This document shows positions 52,272 through 60,742 of a stretch of 64,000 nt of DNA, one piece after another (within the stretch, counting starts at the first letter, position 1; each line of letters begins with the position of its first letter). The stretch covers positions 124,001 to 188,000 of the forward strand of contig CAWBNO010000019.1 of NCBI GenBank assembly GCA_963790095.1, written 5' to 3'. The notes below the pieces were generated by a model. It saw nothing but the letters and a program-made list of their open reading frames with translations, was not told the DNA's origin and did no database searches. The position numbers were made by a program, and so were the translations under genes. This DNA is from JAAXQD01 sp963790095. Lineage in GTDB: Bacteria > Desulfobacterota > Desulfobacteria > Desulfobacterales > UBA11574.

Positions 52272-53234
52272 ATGAAACGAATACAAACAGTTGGAATTAT
52301 TGCGTTATTCCTTTTGGGCCTCGTTGCCGCGGGCAACACGGCATCCGTAAACACCCCGGATGTCCGCCGCTACGTTTACACCGGCGACGGGACCCTTAAT
52401 CTGGTCAGCGCAAAAAACGGGATTTCTTTCAACGGGAGATACCGGACCGGCCAGGGCCTCTATCGTGAAAAGGCTCTCAAAGCCATCGACGGTCTGTTTG
52501 GGGTTGACCCTGATTCGGACGGTTCCACCGTATCCCTGCGGCTCATCGAGTTTATCGACTTTTTAGAAGATCGTTTTCATCCAGGGGCACGGATCACTAT
52601 CGCTTCCGGATGGAGAAGCCCCCAATACAATACCGATCTTCGCAACAAGGGGAAACTGGCTGCAACGGCCAGCCTCCATCAATATGGGATGGCGGCAGAC
52701 ATAAAAATCGCCGGAACCTCATCCAAGGACATCTGGAACACGATCAAAGAACTCGGGTTCGGCGGAACCGGATACTATCAGGGAGAACTCGTCCATGTGG
52801 ATGTGGGGCCCGCCCGCTCGTGGGATGAAAAAACATCCGGCGTGGGTACGGATATCTCGGCACACAACAAACTGATCGGCCTCGTAACCGACTATGATTT
52901 TTATCTGCCGGGGGAGACCCTGGCACTGCGGTTCATCCGGATGACGTCCTTTCCCATCGGTGTCACCCATGAATTTGTTCTGGAGGGTGTTCCAACGGAC
53001 GGCCCATCCAAAACGACCGTCCGTTTTAAACCGTCGTTTGCATCCGCCGCTTCCGGCGACTGCCTTCGGTTTTTCCAAATGGACCAGATGGCAAGAATCC
53101 GTTGGCAAGTGCCCCGGGGTATCGCCCCCGGTCCCTATAGGATCCGTGCGGCGTTCTGCCAAAGGCTATGGGACGAAATGCCCGTTGAAATTTTTTCACC
53201 GGCATTCGTGGTTGTCCCCAACAGGCAAAAATAA
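52272..53234 (+). CDS. Exported M15/DUF882-like peptidoglycan peptidase
   Basis: 320 residues. A signal peptide (about 1-24), then a D,D-peptidase-like zinc domain (about 80-185). Ser-Leu-His-Gln-Tyr-Gly-Met-Ala-Ala-Asp and Leu-Val-His-Val-Asp supply the ligands His136, Asp143 and His175. Gly-Trp-Arg-Ser-Pro-Gln-Tyr-Asn is also conserved. The C-terminal third (about 200-320) is beta-rich and not part of the usual domain, possibly a wall- or substrate-binding module. GGAGG lies 11 bases before the ATG. Likely acts on peptidoglycan crosslinks in the periplasm. Confidence 0.75.
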   Translation: MKRIQTVGIIALFLLGLVAAGNTASVNTPDVRRYVYTGDGTLNLVSAKNGISFNGRYRTGQGLYREKALKAIDGLFGVDPDSDGSTVSLRLIEFIDFLEDRFHPGARITIASGWRSPQYNTDLRNKGKLAATASLHQYGMAADIKIAGTSSKDIWNTIKELGFGGTGYYQGELVHVDVGPARSWDEKTSGVGTDISAHNKLIGLVTDYDFYLPGETLALRFIRMTSFPIGVTHEFVLEGVPTDGPSKTTVRFKPSFASAASGDCLRFFQMDQMARIRWQVPRGIAPGPYRIRAAFCQRLWDEMPVEIFSPAFVVVPNRQK

Positions 53235-53261
53235 AGTTACATGTAAGGGTAAAAACCCGGT

Positions 53262-53906
53262 ATGATGGTAATTTACAATGGGCTCCAGCTGAAGATTCGA
53301 ACCTGCCAAGTCGGCCCCTGGGGTCTGAATGCCTATGCCCTGGTCTGTTGGGAAACCCGAAAAAGTGTCCTCATCGATCCTGGGGCCGAGCCCGAGGCAT
53401 TGGAACGACTCCTGGCGGAAAGCGACCCCGTGGCCATCGTCTTGACCCACAGCCATTCCGATCACACGGGGGCCCTGGCCCAAATGCGAAAAAGATTGAA
53501 GGTTCCGGTAATGGCCCATCCCGGAGATGGGGCGCACCCAACGCATCTAACTGCCGACCGCTGGCTGCACCACGGGAGCACCGTTGACGTCGGTATTCAT
53601 CAAATAAACGTGCACCATACGCCGGGCCACAGTGCCGATCAGATATCTCTCATGGTCAAAGACCCTCCGGTTGCCATGGTTGGCGATACGATTTTTCAAG
53701 GCGGTCCAGGCAAAACATGGTCTAGAGAAGAATTCCAGATCACCCTAAAAACATTACGTAAAATCGTCTTGTCCTGGCCGGATGAGACCCGCTGCTATCC
53801 CGGTCACGGGCCCGGGTTTTGCCTGGGGGATGTCCGAAAGCCTATGGAAAAATTTCTCCATAAGGATCATGGATCTTTTTTTGGAGATGCAACCTGGGAT
53901 ATGTAA
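53262..53906 (+). CDS. Metallo-beta-lactamase-fold hydrolase (glyoxalase II-like)
   Basis: 214 residues. Thr-His-Ser-His-Ser-Asp-His-Thr-Gly supplies His63, His65, Asp67 and His68. A His in Thr-Pro-Gly-His-Ser, Gly-Asp-Thr-Ile-Phe and a late Tyr-Pro-Gly-His-Gly complete the two-metal site. These are the motifs of glyoxalase II and related thioesterases. Given the thiol-related genes starting at 54036, hydrolysis of a thiol conjugate is possible, but the family is broad. ATG 53262 or 53265; AAGGGT is about 12 bases upstream. Confidence 0.8.
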   Translation: MMVIYNGLQLKIRTCQVGPWGLNAYALVCWETRKSVLIDPGAEPEALERLLAESDPVAIVLTHSHSDHTGALAQMRKRLKVPVMAHPGDGAHPTHLTADRWLHHGSTVDVGIHQINVHHTPGHSADQISLMVKDPPVAMVGDTIFQGGPGKTWSREEFQITLKTLRKIVLSWPDETRCYPGHGPGFCLGDVRKPMEKFLHKDHGSFFGDATWDM

Positions 53907-53910
53907 CCCC

Positions 53911-53961
53911 CTAAACACTTGTAATATATCTCCCAGATTGTTTACGATCTATGAGGGTAAC
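53911..53961 (+). repeat. Third copy of the CCCAGTTTGTTTACGATC repeat
   Basis: CTAAACACTTGTAATATATC, then TCCCAGATTGTTTACGATCT and ATGAGGGTAAC. Diverged copy of the sequence at 26219-26272, in the gap between the MBL and S51-like genes. Confidence 0.6.
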
Positions 53962-54035
53962 GCCATTAAACCGATGGTTCCGGTGACGGAACCTGTTTTT
54001 AGAAAAAACATAAAAACTCGAAAAAGATTTCTAAT

Positions 54036-55298
54036 ATGTCCACAGCAACGGGTATGATTGTCCTCATGGGCTCCGGTGAACTCACCGCCACAATGGTGGA
54101 GGTGCACAAAAAAATCCTCGCCCGGCTGCCGGACCCGACCAATGCGGTGTTTTTAGACACCCCCGCCGGGTTTCAGCTGAATGTGGAAGAGATTTCCCGG
54201 AAAGCGGTGGAATATTTTCGAGTTCACGTTCAAAAACCCCTGGCCGTCGCCAGTTACAAATCCGCTGAGAATATCACGGCATTTGAAGCCGAAACAGCCT
54301 ACAATCTGTTGCGAAACGCACATTTTGTGCTGGTGGGGCCGGGGAGCCCCACCTATGCGGTTCGTCAGCTTCAAAAAACCCCGATCCCCGAAATTCTCAA
54401 TGCCGTCATTCAATCCGGCGGCTGCCTGGTGGCTGCAAGCGCAGCTGCCCTGACCATGGGCCGCCATACCCTGCCCGTATATGAGATATACAAGGTCGGC
54501 CAGGAAATCCACTGGATCGACGGCCTCGATATTTTGGCACCCTTCGGGTTCAACCTGGTTGTGGTTCCCCATTGGAACAACGCCGAAGGCGGAACCCACG
54601 ACACACGGTTTTGTTTTATGGGAAAATCCCGGTTTCGGAAACTCGAGGCGCTGTTGCCAGGAAACACGACGATTTTGGGTATCGACGAGCACACCGCCTG
54701 CATCATCGATCTTAACGCACAGCGAATCGAAATCCAGGGAATCGGAGACGTCACCCTCCGAAAAATGGGGCGTGAGATGAAATTCGGCAAAGGAGACTCC
54801 CTGACCTTTGAAACACTGGCCGAGGAAATGGACATTAGGGAATGGACCCTAAAAGAACCCGATGAAATCGACGGTTCGGTCCACATGAGCGCCCCGGAAA
54901 AAACCGTGTTGACCAAAGCCGGTGACCTGGAAGCTTCGTTTCGCAACGGGCTGGCCCTCCGGGATCAGAAAGTTGCCACCAATGCCCTTTTGGCCTTGGA
55001 CAGCATCATCTGGAAAGCGCAAAGGGACTTGGAAGATGCGGGGAGCATTTCCCAAGCCCGTGAAATCCTGAGAGAATCGATTGTGCTTTTGGGGGCGGAA
55101 TTGGGTCCTTCTCCCCGCCGTCTTCGAGAATACCTGGCACCTTTGGTGGAACCGATGCTGCGCTTGAGGGTGGCGTTTAGAAAAAAACAACAATGGTCGG
55201 ACGCCGACAGCATCCGAGATCTCCTTTTGCAGGCCAACATCCGCGTTGAGGATACCGAAGACGGGTTTCACTGGCGATTTATCGATGAAAACCTTTAA
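54036..55298 (+). CDS. S51-like amidotransferase/peptidase fused to a CysRS-type C-terminal domain
   Basis: 420 residues. Residues 1-240 resemble the cyanophycinase/peptidase S51 and type 1 glutamine-amidotransferase-like fold, with Ser135 in Ala-Ala-Ser-Ala-Ala-Ala-Leu-Thr-Met-Gly at the nucleophile position, and Gly-Ile-Asp-Glu-His-Thr near 216. Residues about 298-415 resemble the C-terminal helical domain of cysteinyl-tRNA synthetase: a Leu-Arg-x-x-Phe-Arg-Lys start, Trp-Ser-Asp-Ala-Asp-Ser-Ile-Arg-Asp and Val-Glu-Asp-Thr-Glu-Asp-Gly. There is no HIGH or KMSKS motif, so it is not a synthetase. It stands at the front of the sugar-inositol gene set. No ribosome site is clear. Confidence 0.75.
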   Translation: MSTATGMIVLMGSGELTATMVEVHKKILARLPDPTNAVFLDTPAGFQLNVEEISRKAVEYFRVHVQKPLAVASYKSAENITAFEAETAYNLLRNAHFVLVGPGSPTYAVRQLQKTPIPEILNAVIQSGGCLVAASAAALTMGRHTLPVYEIYKVGQEIHWIDGLDILAPFGFNLVVVPHWNNAEGGTHDTRFCFMGKSRFRKLEALLPGNTTILGIDEHTACIIDLNAQRIEIQGIGDVTLRKMGREMKFGKGDSLTFETLAEEMDIREWTLKEPDEIDGSVHMSAPEKTVLTKAGDLEASFRNGLALRDQKVATNALLALDSIIWKAQRDLEDAGSISQAREILRESIVLLGAELGPSPRRLREYLAPLVEPMLRLRVAFRKKQQWSDADSIRDLLLQANIRVEDTEDGFHWRFIDENL

Positions 55299-55444
55299 CC
55301 CGCAGTTTTCATGGCCCATGGATTCGAGCTGTGGAAACTGTACAAAAGGAAGTCAACGGCCACCCGAAAAACGGTTGACTTGAATTTTCGGCCATCGGCC
55401 GAAACGGCAAAAACCGGTGAGTCCTTTAATTGTTAAAGTTGTTA

Positions 55445-55468
55445 CCGGGTTCAACGCACCCGGTTTTT
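55445..55468 (+). terminator. Rho-independent terminator after the S51-CysRS-like gene
   Basis: CCGGGT (55445-55450) pairs with ACCCGG (55458-55463) around TCAACGC, followed by five T. Another hairpin, TTTCGGCC/GGCCGAAA (55386-55404), lies upstream without a T-run. The next gene starts 45 bases later. Confidence 0.55.
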
Positions 55469-55512
55469 GGCAAAAATAAAATCCAAACAGCACCTTTAGG
55501 ATCCAACGAAAA

Positions 55513-56517
55513 ATGTCCATGATGCAGAAAGAACACGCCATAAAGATCCGAACAGAATCCTTTGGATATTTTGAATCTATTTTTTTAAACAAAGAATTCG
55601 CCCTCGGCTGGAATTGTCTGTTTGTCCTTCCGGTGTGGCTGAAAACCTGGTGGGATGTGTTCGGCGGTAATCAAGATCCGAAAATTCTAACGGGATATCG
55701 CCAGGGAAAACTCATCGGCGTTGCGCCCCTGGCTGTGGAAGGAAACATCGCACGGTTCATCGGGGGAGAAAATGTCTGCGATTACCAGGATATGATCGTG
55801 GCCCCGAACCATCATGGGGAGTTCCTCGGGGCCATCTTATCCCACCTGAAAGATAAAGGGATCCAATCCTTTGAATTGGGCGCCTTGAGACCCGAGTCCG
55901 TTACCCTCACACAACTCCCCGACGTGGCCCGGCGAACAGGGCACACCGTGGTGTGCGACCCGGCGGGTATAAGCTCCGAGATGGAACTGCCCGGTACCTG
56001 GGAGTCCTATCTCCAAATGCTGGAGAGCAAACAGCGCCATGAAATTCGACGTAAAATTCGGCGGCTCAACGAGGCAGGTCTTGTCCGGTTTCGGGTCGTA
56101 CAGCGGCCGGAAGAGATCTCGGAACACATGGACATCTTTTTTTCTCTGTTTACGGCGAGCCGCCCGGATAAATCCGAATTTTTGACCGACGCCATGTTGT
56201 CTTTTTTTCTGCTCCTGGCCCGAAGAATGGCCGAGCACGGGTTTTTCAAAATGTCCTTTTTAGACATCGATGGGGTGCCGGCGGCCGGCGTCATGTGTTT
56301 CGATTACAACCATACAATTTTCCTTTACAATAACGGATATGATCCCCGGTTTGGCCGTCTGAGCGTCGGGTTGCTCAGCAAGGTATACAGTATCAAAGAC
56401 AGCATCGAACAAAAAAGGCTCCGGTACGATCTATTAAAGGGCAACGAAATCTATAAAAAACGATTGGGAAGCACGCCGGTTCACTTGCATCGCTTAACCA
56501 TCGACCTGGATGGATAA
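55513..56517 (+). CDS. BioF2/CelD-type GNAT acyltransferase (FemAB-like fold)
   Basis: 334 residues with a tandem GNAT arrangement as in the Acetyltransf_6 (BioF2-like/CelD) group. Key pieces are Gly-Val-Ala-Pro-Leu-Ala near residue 70, the Lys-Gln-Arg-His-Glu-Ile-Arg-Arg-Lys-Ile-Arg-Arg basic helix near 173, and Gly-Val-Pro-Ala-Ala-Gly-Val-Met near 255. Such enzymes move acyl groups from acyl-CoA, and FemAB relatives use aminoacyl-tRNA. It is followed by an MshA-like glycosyltransferase and a PIG-L deacetylase on the same strand. In a mycothiol-like scheme it could do the acylation step. ATG 55513 is 11 bases after AGGA. Confidence 0.75.
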   Translation: MSMMQKEHAIKIRTESFGYFESIFLNKEFALGWNCLFVLPVWLKTWWDVFGGNQDPKILTGYRQGKLIGVAPLAVEGNIARFIGGENVCDYQDMIVAPNHHGEFLGAILSHLKDKGIQSFELGALRPESVTLTQLPDVARRTGHTVVCDPAGISSEMELPGTWESYLQMLESKQRHEIRRKIRRLNEAGLVRFRVVQRPEEISEHMDIFFSLFTASRPDKSEFLTDAMLSFFLLLARRMAEHGFFKMSFLDIDGVPAAGVMCFDYNHTIFLYNNGYDPRFGRLSVGLLSKVYSIKDSIEQKRLRYDLLKGNEIYKKRLGSTPVHLHRLTIDLDG

Positions 56518-56547
56518 TCGGGGAAAAATTAGAGGAAATGTCGGCCC

Positions 56548-57756
56548 ATGGTGTTGAATATTGCCATGCTCAGTATTCATTCAAGTCCCATTGGAAAGTT
56601 GGGAACCCAGGATACGGGCGGTATGAGCATCTATGTTCGGGAACTGGCCAAAGAATTCGGCCGCCGGGGCCATTGCATCGACATCTTCACCCAGCACAAT
56701 TCCGGCCGCCACGAACAGGTGGTGGATCTATATGACAACGTCCGGCTCATCCACGTGTCCGGAGGAACCCTGGGCAGTGTATCTAAAGACGCCCTTTATG
56801 CCCATTTGCCCCAACTTTTTCACGATCTGGAATCCTTTAAAGTCAAGGAAAACATCGAATATGATATCCTCCACAGTCACTACTGGCTCTCGGGAGTTTT
56901 GGGGGCCATGGCCCAGTCCGCCTGGGATATTCATCACCTGCTCACGTATCACACCATCGGCGCGGTAAAACAAGAGACCTGTCCGTCGGAGCATGAGCCT
57001 GAATTGCGGCTGACCAGCGAACGAAAACTGGCCATCGGTTGTGACGGCCTGGTGGTTGCCACCCAAAAGGAAAAGGAATATTTAAGGCGATATGATGTGC
57101 CGGGTGACAAAATTACGGTGATACCGTGCGGCGTCGATCTTCACCGATTCAAACCCGTGGACAAACCATCCGCCCGCCGGCAATTGGGGTTTTCCGGCGA
57201 TGATTTCATGGTCCTCTTCGTGGGACGGTATGCCCCTGTAAAAGGACTCCACCGCCTATTGGAAATCGTTGGCCGGCTGACGCATCTTCCGGGTCTTCGG
57301 CTGGTCATCATCGGCGGCGACGGCCCCCACACGCCCATGTTTCGACAGCTAAAGGCTGAAGCGGCGGCCCTGGACATCCAAGATCGCGTAACCTTTGCCG
57401 GAAGGGTCGAGCAGGAAACCCTGCCCCAATATTACAGTGCCGCGGATGTTCTCGCCGTGCCGTCCTATTATGAGAGCTTTGGCCTGGTGGCCCTCGAAGC
57501 CCTGGCGTGCGGAACCCCCGTTGTGACGACACCGGTGGGGGCCATGGAAAAGATTGTAAAAGACGGTGTGACCGGATATGTGGCAAGGGATTCGGATCCA
57601 ACCCATTTTGCCCGCCTCATCGAGGCCATATGGGTGAAACAGCAGCAAAACAGCCTGTCGCCGTCCAAAATTCGGGCGTCGGTGACGGAATTGACATGGG
57701 CACGATCCGCTTCTTTACTGCTCGAAGCCTACCAACGGGCCTTGCACGAACACTAG
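56548..57756 (+). CDS. MshA-like GT4 glycosyltransferase
   Basis: 402 residues of the GT4 family. The N-terminal half has Leu-Ser-Ile-His-Ser-Ser-Pro-Ile-Gly, Asp-Thr-Gly-Gly-Met-Ser-Ile-Tyr-Val-Arg-Glu-Leu and His-Ser-His-Tyr-Trp-Leu-Ser-Gly (109-116), all matching MshA (UDP-GlcNAc:inositol-phosphate transferase of mycothiol synthesis) and sucrose-phosphate synthase. The C-terminal half has Pro-Cys-Gly-Val-Asp, and Glu-Ser-Phe-Gly-Leu-Val-Ala-Leu-Glu (the EX7E motif). An inositol-phosphate synthase gene two kilobases away on the other strand could make its acceptor. AGAGGA lies 11 bases upstream of the ATG. Confidence 0.82.
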   Translation: MVLNIAMLSIHSSPIGKLGTQDTGGMSIYVRELAKEFGRRGHCIDIFTQHNSGRHEQVVDLYDNVRLIHVSGGTLGSVSKDALYAHLPQLFHDLESFKVKENIEYDILHSHYWLSGVLGAMAQSAWDIHHLLTYHTIGAVKQETCPSEHEPELRLTSERKLAIGCDGLVVATQKEKEYLRRYDVPGDKITVIPCGVDLHRFKPVDKPSARRQLGFSGDDFMVLFVGRYAPVKGLHRLLEIVGRLTHLPGLRLVIIGGDGPHTPMFRQLKAEAAALDIQDRVTFAGRVEQETLPQYYSAADVLAVPSYYESFGLVALEALACGTPVVTTPVGAMEKIVKDGVTGYVARDSDPTHFARLIEAIWVKQQQNSLSPSKIRASVTELTWARSASLLLEAYQRALHEH

Positions 57757-57774
57757 AAAATTTAAGAAAAGAAT

Positions 57775-57797
57775 CCGGGCACCGAAGACCCGGTTTT
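57775..57797 (+). terminator. Weak hairpin between the GT4 and PIG-L genes
   Basis: CCGGG (57775-57779) pairs with CCCGG (57789-57793), with four T after it. It may reduce rather than stop transcription into the PIG-L gene. Confidence 0.3.
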
Positions 57798-57825
57798 CAG
57801 AACTCAATAAAAGAGGAGATTCAAT

Positions 57826-58521
57826 GTGTCGGACAGATCAGAAATAATGATGATTACCGCCCATCCGGATGACGCTGAATTCGGTGCGGCGGGTTCCATT
57901 GCCAAGTGGACCCGGGAAGGTCGACGGGTTGTCTATGTCGTGTGCACCAGCGGTGACAAAGGCACCGACGATCCGGACATAACCCCCCAACAACTTGTGA
58001 AAATTCGAGAAAAAGAACAGAAAGGAGCCGCAGCGGTAGTGGGGGTCTCGGACGTGGTTTTTCTCCGATATCCGGATCAGGGTCTCGAAGATACGCCGGA
58101 TTTCCGCAAAGCCATCGTGAGGCAAATCCGAAAGTACAAACCTGAAACCATCGTAACATCGGATCCATACCGGCGCTACATCTGGCACCGGGACCACCGG
58201 ATCACCGGCCAGGTAACCCTTGATGCGGTCTTTCCCTATGCCCGAAACCTCCCGGCCTACCCGGATTTGATCGAAGAAGGGCTCATGCCCCATATGGTTC
58301 AAAAAATTTTGTTCTTCGGCGCTGAAGACGTCAATCTGCGTATCGATATTACCGAAACCTTCGACCTCAAGCTCGCTGCACTGCACTGCCACCAAAGCCA
58401 ATTGGCCCAGCTAAATATTCCTGATCTGGAAAAAAGGCTGTGGGAGCGGTGCCGGGAAATGGCCCAAGGGGCTGATTTCGATCTGGCCGAAGCGTTCCAT
58501 CAGGTCACGGTCCCCCTTTGA
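57826..58521 (+). CDS. PIG-L/MshB-like N-acetylglucosamine deacetylase
   Basis: 231 residues of the LmbE/PIG-L family. Thr-Ala-His-Pro-Asp-Asp-Ala-Glu-Phe-Gly carries His13, Asp15 and Asp16; His-Arg-Asp-His (121-124) supplies the third zinc ligand. Asp15 would be the catalytic base. Homologues remove the acetyl group from GlcNAc-inositol (MshB), GlcNAc-malate (BshB) or GlcNAc-PI. The neighbours favour an inositol acceptor. GTG 57826 is eight bases after AGAGGAG; an out-of-frame ATG at 57824 leads nowhere. Convergent with the HAD gene. Confidence 0.85.
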   Translation: MSDRSEIMMITAHPDDAEFGAAGSIAKWTREGRRVVYVVCTSGDKGTDDPDITPQQLVKIREKEQKGAAAVVGVSDVVFLRYPDQGLEDTPDFRKAIVRQIRKYKPETIVTSDPYRRYIWHRDHRITGQVTLDAVFPYARNLPAYPDLIEEGLMPHMVQKILFFGAEDVNLRIDITETFDLKLAALHCHQSQLAQLNIPDLEKRLWERCREMAQGADFDLAEAFHQVTVPL

Positions 58522-58560
58522 TGGAAAGTTTGGACCCGTATTTCTGATATTCTCTTGAAT

Positions 58561-59166
58561 TTATGGGGATTTTAGCAACCCATTCAATCGATCCCACAGC
58601 ACCTCGGCGGTGGTAAAGCAGATGCCGTGAATCCCCAAGGCCTCAGCGGCCCTTACATGCTCTACGGTGTCGTCGATGAAGACGACCTCTTCGGGTTCAA
58701 CCCCCAGCCGGGCGAGGGTCATTTCGAAGGCCGCCGGATCGGGCTTGACCACCCCCTCGTCGCCGGAGCAGAAAACAACGTCGAACAAGTGGCCGATATT
58801 CCAATCCGCCAGCCAGTTCACCAGACCCGGCGGCGAATTGGAGAGCACCGCCAGTTTGGTGCGGCCGTACAGAAGATGAATGAGTTCCGCCACACCGGGG
58901 TTGATGGCCTCATCGGCATGATACCGGCGACGAAACCCATCGATGTCTTCGGCAGCGTTCAACCCGAGTTCAGGTCCGATGGCATCCCAGAAGCCTTGGG
59001 CGGTCTTCCGGCCCAGCAGCGCGTCTTTCCAGGCGTTGCTGCCGAACATGATGGCGTTGATGGAGTCGGGGGCGAGCCCCAGATCTTTCTCGTATCGAGC
59101 AAACAGGGCGGTTGGCTTTTGGGCCGAGATGACCCGCCCGAAATCGAAAATTATTGCGCGTATCAT
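58561..59166 (-). CDS. HAD-IA phosphatase (YihX-like) in the inositol operon
   Basis: 201 residues. Motif I is Ile-Phe-Asp-Phe-Gly-Arg-Val, with Asp8 as nucleophile and Gly in place of the second Asp, as in YihX-type sugar-phosphate phosphatases. Ser-Asn-Ser-Pro-Pro near 116, Val-Lys-Pro-Asp-Pro near 145 and Phe-Ile-Asp-Asp-Thr near 170 complete the site. It starts 11 bases after the inositol-phosphate synthase stop, so the two are co-transcribed. It could remove the phosphate from inositol-1-P or GlcNAc-Ins-P, the step called MshA2 in mycothiol synthesis. The longer frame start at 59430 overlaps the synthase gene and is rejected. Confidence 0.75.
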   Translation of the reverse strand: MIRAIIFDFGRVISAQKPTALFARYEKDLGLAPDSINAIMFGSNAWKDALLGRKTAQGFWDAIGPELGLNAAEDIDGFRRRYHADEAINPGVAELIHLLYGRTKLAVLSNSPPGLVNWLADWNIGHLFDVVFCSGDEGVVKPDPAAFEMTLARLGVEPEEVVFIDDTVEHVRAAEALGIHGICFTTAEVLWDRLNGLLKSP

Positions 59167-59177
59167 AACCAGAGGAA

Positions 59178-60272
59178 TCAACCGTTCAAAATAAAATCTT
59201 CCACCAATGAAAATGCGACATCGTCCGTGTATTGAACCGGCGGATGTTTGCAATAGTAGGCTGAAGGGGCTTCCAACACCCCCCCGATGTTTCTTTGAAG
59301 GGCCAGTTTGCACAACCGGATGCAATCGATGGCAGCGCCGGCGGAATTGGGGGAATCCTCCACCGAGAGTCTCAGCTCGACATTCATGGGCATATCGCCG
59401 AAAATCCGGCCTTCCATGCGAATAAAACATACTTTCTGGTCATTGAGCCAGGGCACATAGTCGCAGGGGGCAATATGTATGCTGCGGTCTTGGAGCTTTT
59501 TGCGCATAACCGCCTGAACGGCGGCTGTTTTGGATTCCTTTTTTTGATGGACCCGCTCCCTGTCCAACATATTGAGAAAATCGGTGTTGCCGCCGGTATT
59601 TAACTGATAGGTTCTTTCCAGTCTGGCCCCCCGTTTTTCAAACAGGTTCGTCAACGCGCGATGAACGATGGTTGCACCCATCTGAGATTTGATATCGTCG
59701 CCGATCAGTGGAATTTTTCGGGACTTGAACTGTTGGGCCCAAAAAGGATCGCTGGCAATAAACACCGGTATGTTGTTGATAAACCCGACGCCGGCTTCCA
59801 TGGCACATTCCACATAAAACCGGGTGGCCATCTCCGATCCCACCGGCAGGTAATTCATAAGGATTTCCGTGCCGGAATCCTTTAAAATTTCGACCACGTC
59901 CCCTTGGGTCGGCTCTTTTTGATCACACGGCAAAAAGGTGTAATCCGGTTCGTACTGTTTCATGTGTCCGGCAACGCCGTCCAATTTTTTCCCCATGGAC
60001 ACCGTAACCCCTGCCCTGGGCATGGGATCCACAAACTTTTTGGTACAGTTGGGCAATTCAAAAATGGCCTCGTGAACGTCTTTGCCGACTTTCCTCTGAT
60101 CGATGTCAAAGGCCGCGACCATCTCGATATCCCCCGGTGTGAAGCCGTTTATGGACCAGTTTAGAATCCCGATGGCGTCATCGGAATTTTTTCCCCTGTA
60201 ATATGTAATTCCCTGCAACAGCGAACTGGCACAGTTGCCTACGCCGATGATACCGATTTTTATCGCTGACAA
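59178..60272 (-). CDS. ino1: Inositol-3-phosphate synthase (actinobacterial Ino1 type)
   Basis: 364 residues, close to the 367 of mycobacterial Ino1. The N-terminus is a Rossmann NAD site, Gly-Ile-Ile-Gly-Val-Gly-Asn-Cys-Ala-Ser-Ser-Leu. Later come Asn-Tyr-Leu-Pro-Val-Gly-Ser-Glu near 143 and Leu-Ile-Gly-Asp-Asp-Ile-Lys-Ser-Gln near 190. Asn-Thr-Gly-Gly-Asn-Thr-Asp-Phe, near 225, and Asp-Ser-Pro-Asn-Ser-Ala-Gly follow. It converts glucose-6-P to inositol-3-P. TTG 60272 is five bases after GGAGA and gives the natural N-terminus; the GTG at 60315-60317 adds 15 odd residues. No CDP-alcohol transferase for inositol lipids is adjacent. Confidence 0.9.
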   Translation of the reverse strand: MSAIKIGIIGVGNCASSLLQGITYYRGKNSDDAIGILNWSINGFTPGDIEMVAAFDIDQRKVGKDVHEAIFELPNCTKKFVDPMPRAGVTVSMGKKLDGVAGHMKQYEPDYTFLPCDQKEPTQGDVVEILKDSGTEILMNYLPVGSEMATRFYVECAMEAGVGFINNIPVFIASDPFWAQQFKSRKIPLIGDDIKSQMGATIVHRALTNLFEKRGARLERTYQLNTGGNTDFLNMLDRERVHQKKESKTAAVQAVMRKKLQDRSIHIAPCDYVPWLNDQKVCFIRMEGRIFGDMPMNVELRLSVEDSPNSAGAAIDCIRLCKLALQRNIGGVLEAPSAYYCKHPPVQYTDDVAFSLVEDFILNG

Positions 60273-60493
60273 TAGATTCTCCAATGATAGGTTGATGGTT
60301 ATAGTGAAAACGTACACATTTTAACCGCATCACAAGTTGCAAATGATGCGCTTCAACGGATACTTTTGCAATACTTGGTTAATTTTTTCAATAGAAAATC
60401 CTCAAAGAGGCCATGATCTCCCGTTGCAAAAATTCCGGGAAGCCCATCGGTTCCTTCAATTTTTCACGAGCTTTTCATTTGAACTTCATAATT

Positions 60494-60683
60494 GATGAAC
60501 TCGTAAAAAGTCTTTTGTGAGCGACATCGAGCAATTTTGAAGAAAGATTCATGATGCGTCTGACGTTAAAAATTGCAAGCTGTTTGAGGGCGTTAGCCCG
60601 AGTTCTTGCAATTTAGCCAGGCGCGTCATGAATCCCAAAATTGCTTGGGGAGTGAGCAAAATCAGACTTTTTACGAGTTCATC
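60494..60683. repeat. 190-bp palindromic MITE-like element, perfect ends
   Basis: GATGAACTCGTAAAAAGTC (60494-60512) and its exact inverse GACTTTTTACGAGTTCATC (60665-60683) bound the element. The interior holds further inverted pairs (GCAATTTTG with CAAAATTGC, and CATGATGCG with CGCGTCATG), so the whole unit can fold. No ORF. It occupies most of the 470-base gap between the inositol synthase and DinB genes. Confidence 0.8.
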
Positions 60684-60742
60684 ACAATTGTTTCACGTTC
60701 CGGGTCCATACGGAACGCCGATTCTCAGAATCTAATCGATTC

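Noticed and set aside
60687..60699. Half parS-like sequence TGTTTCACGT
   Set aside because: Only the left half of the TGTTTCACGTGAAACA site is present and it lies 25 kb from parAB, so it is not a supported ParB site.
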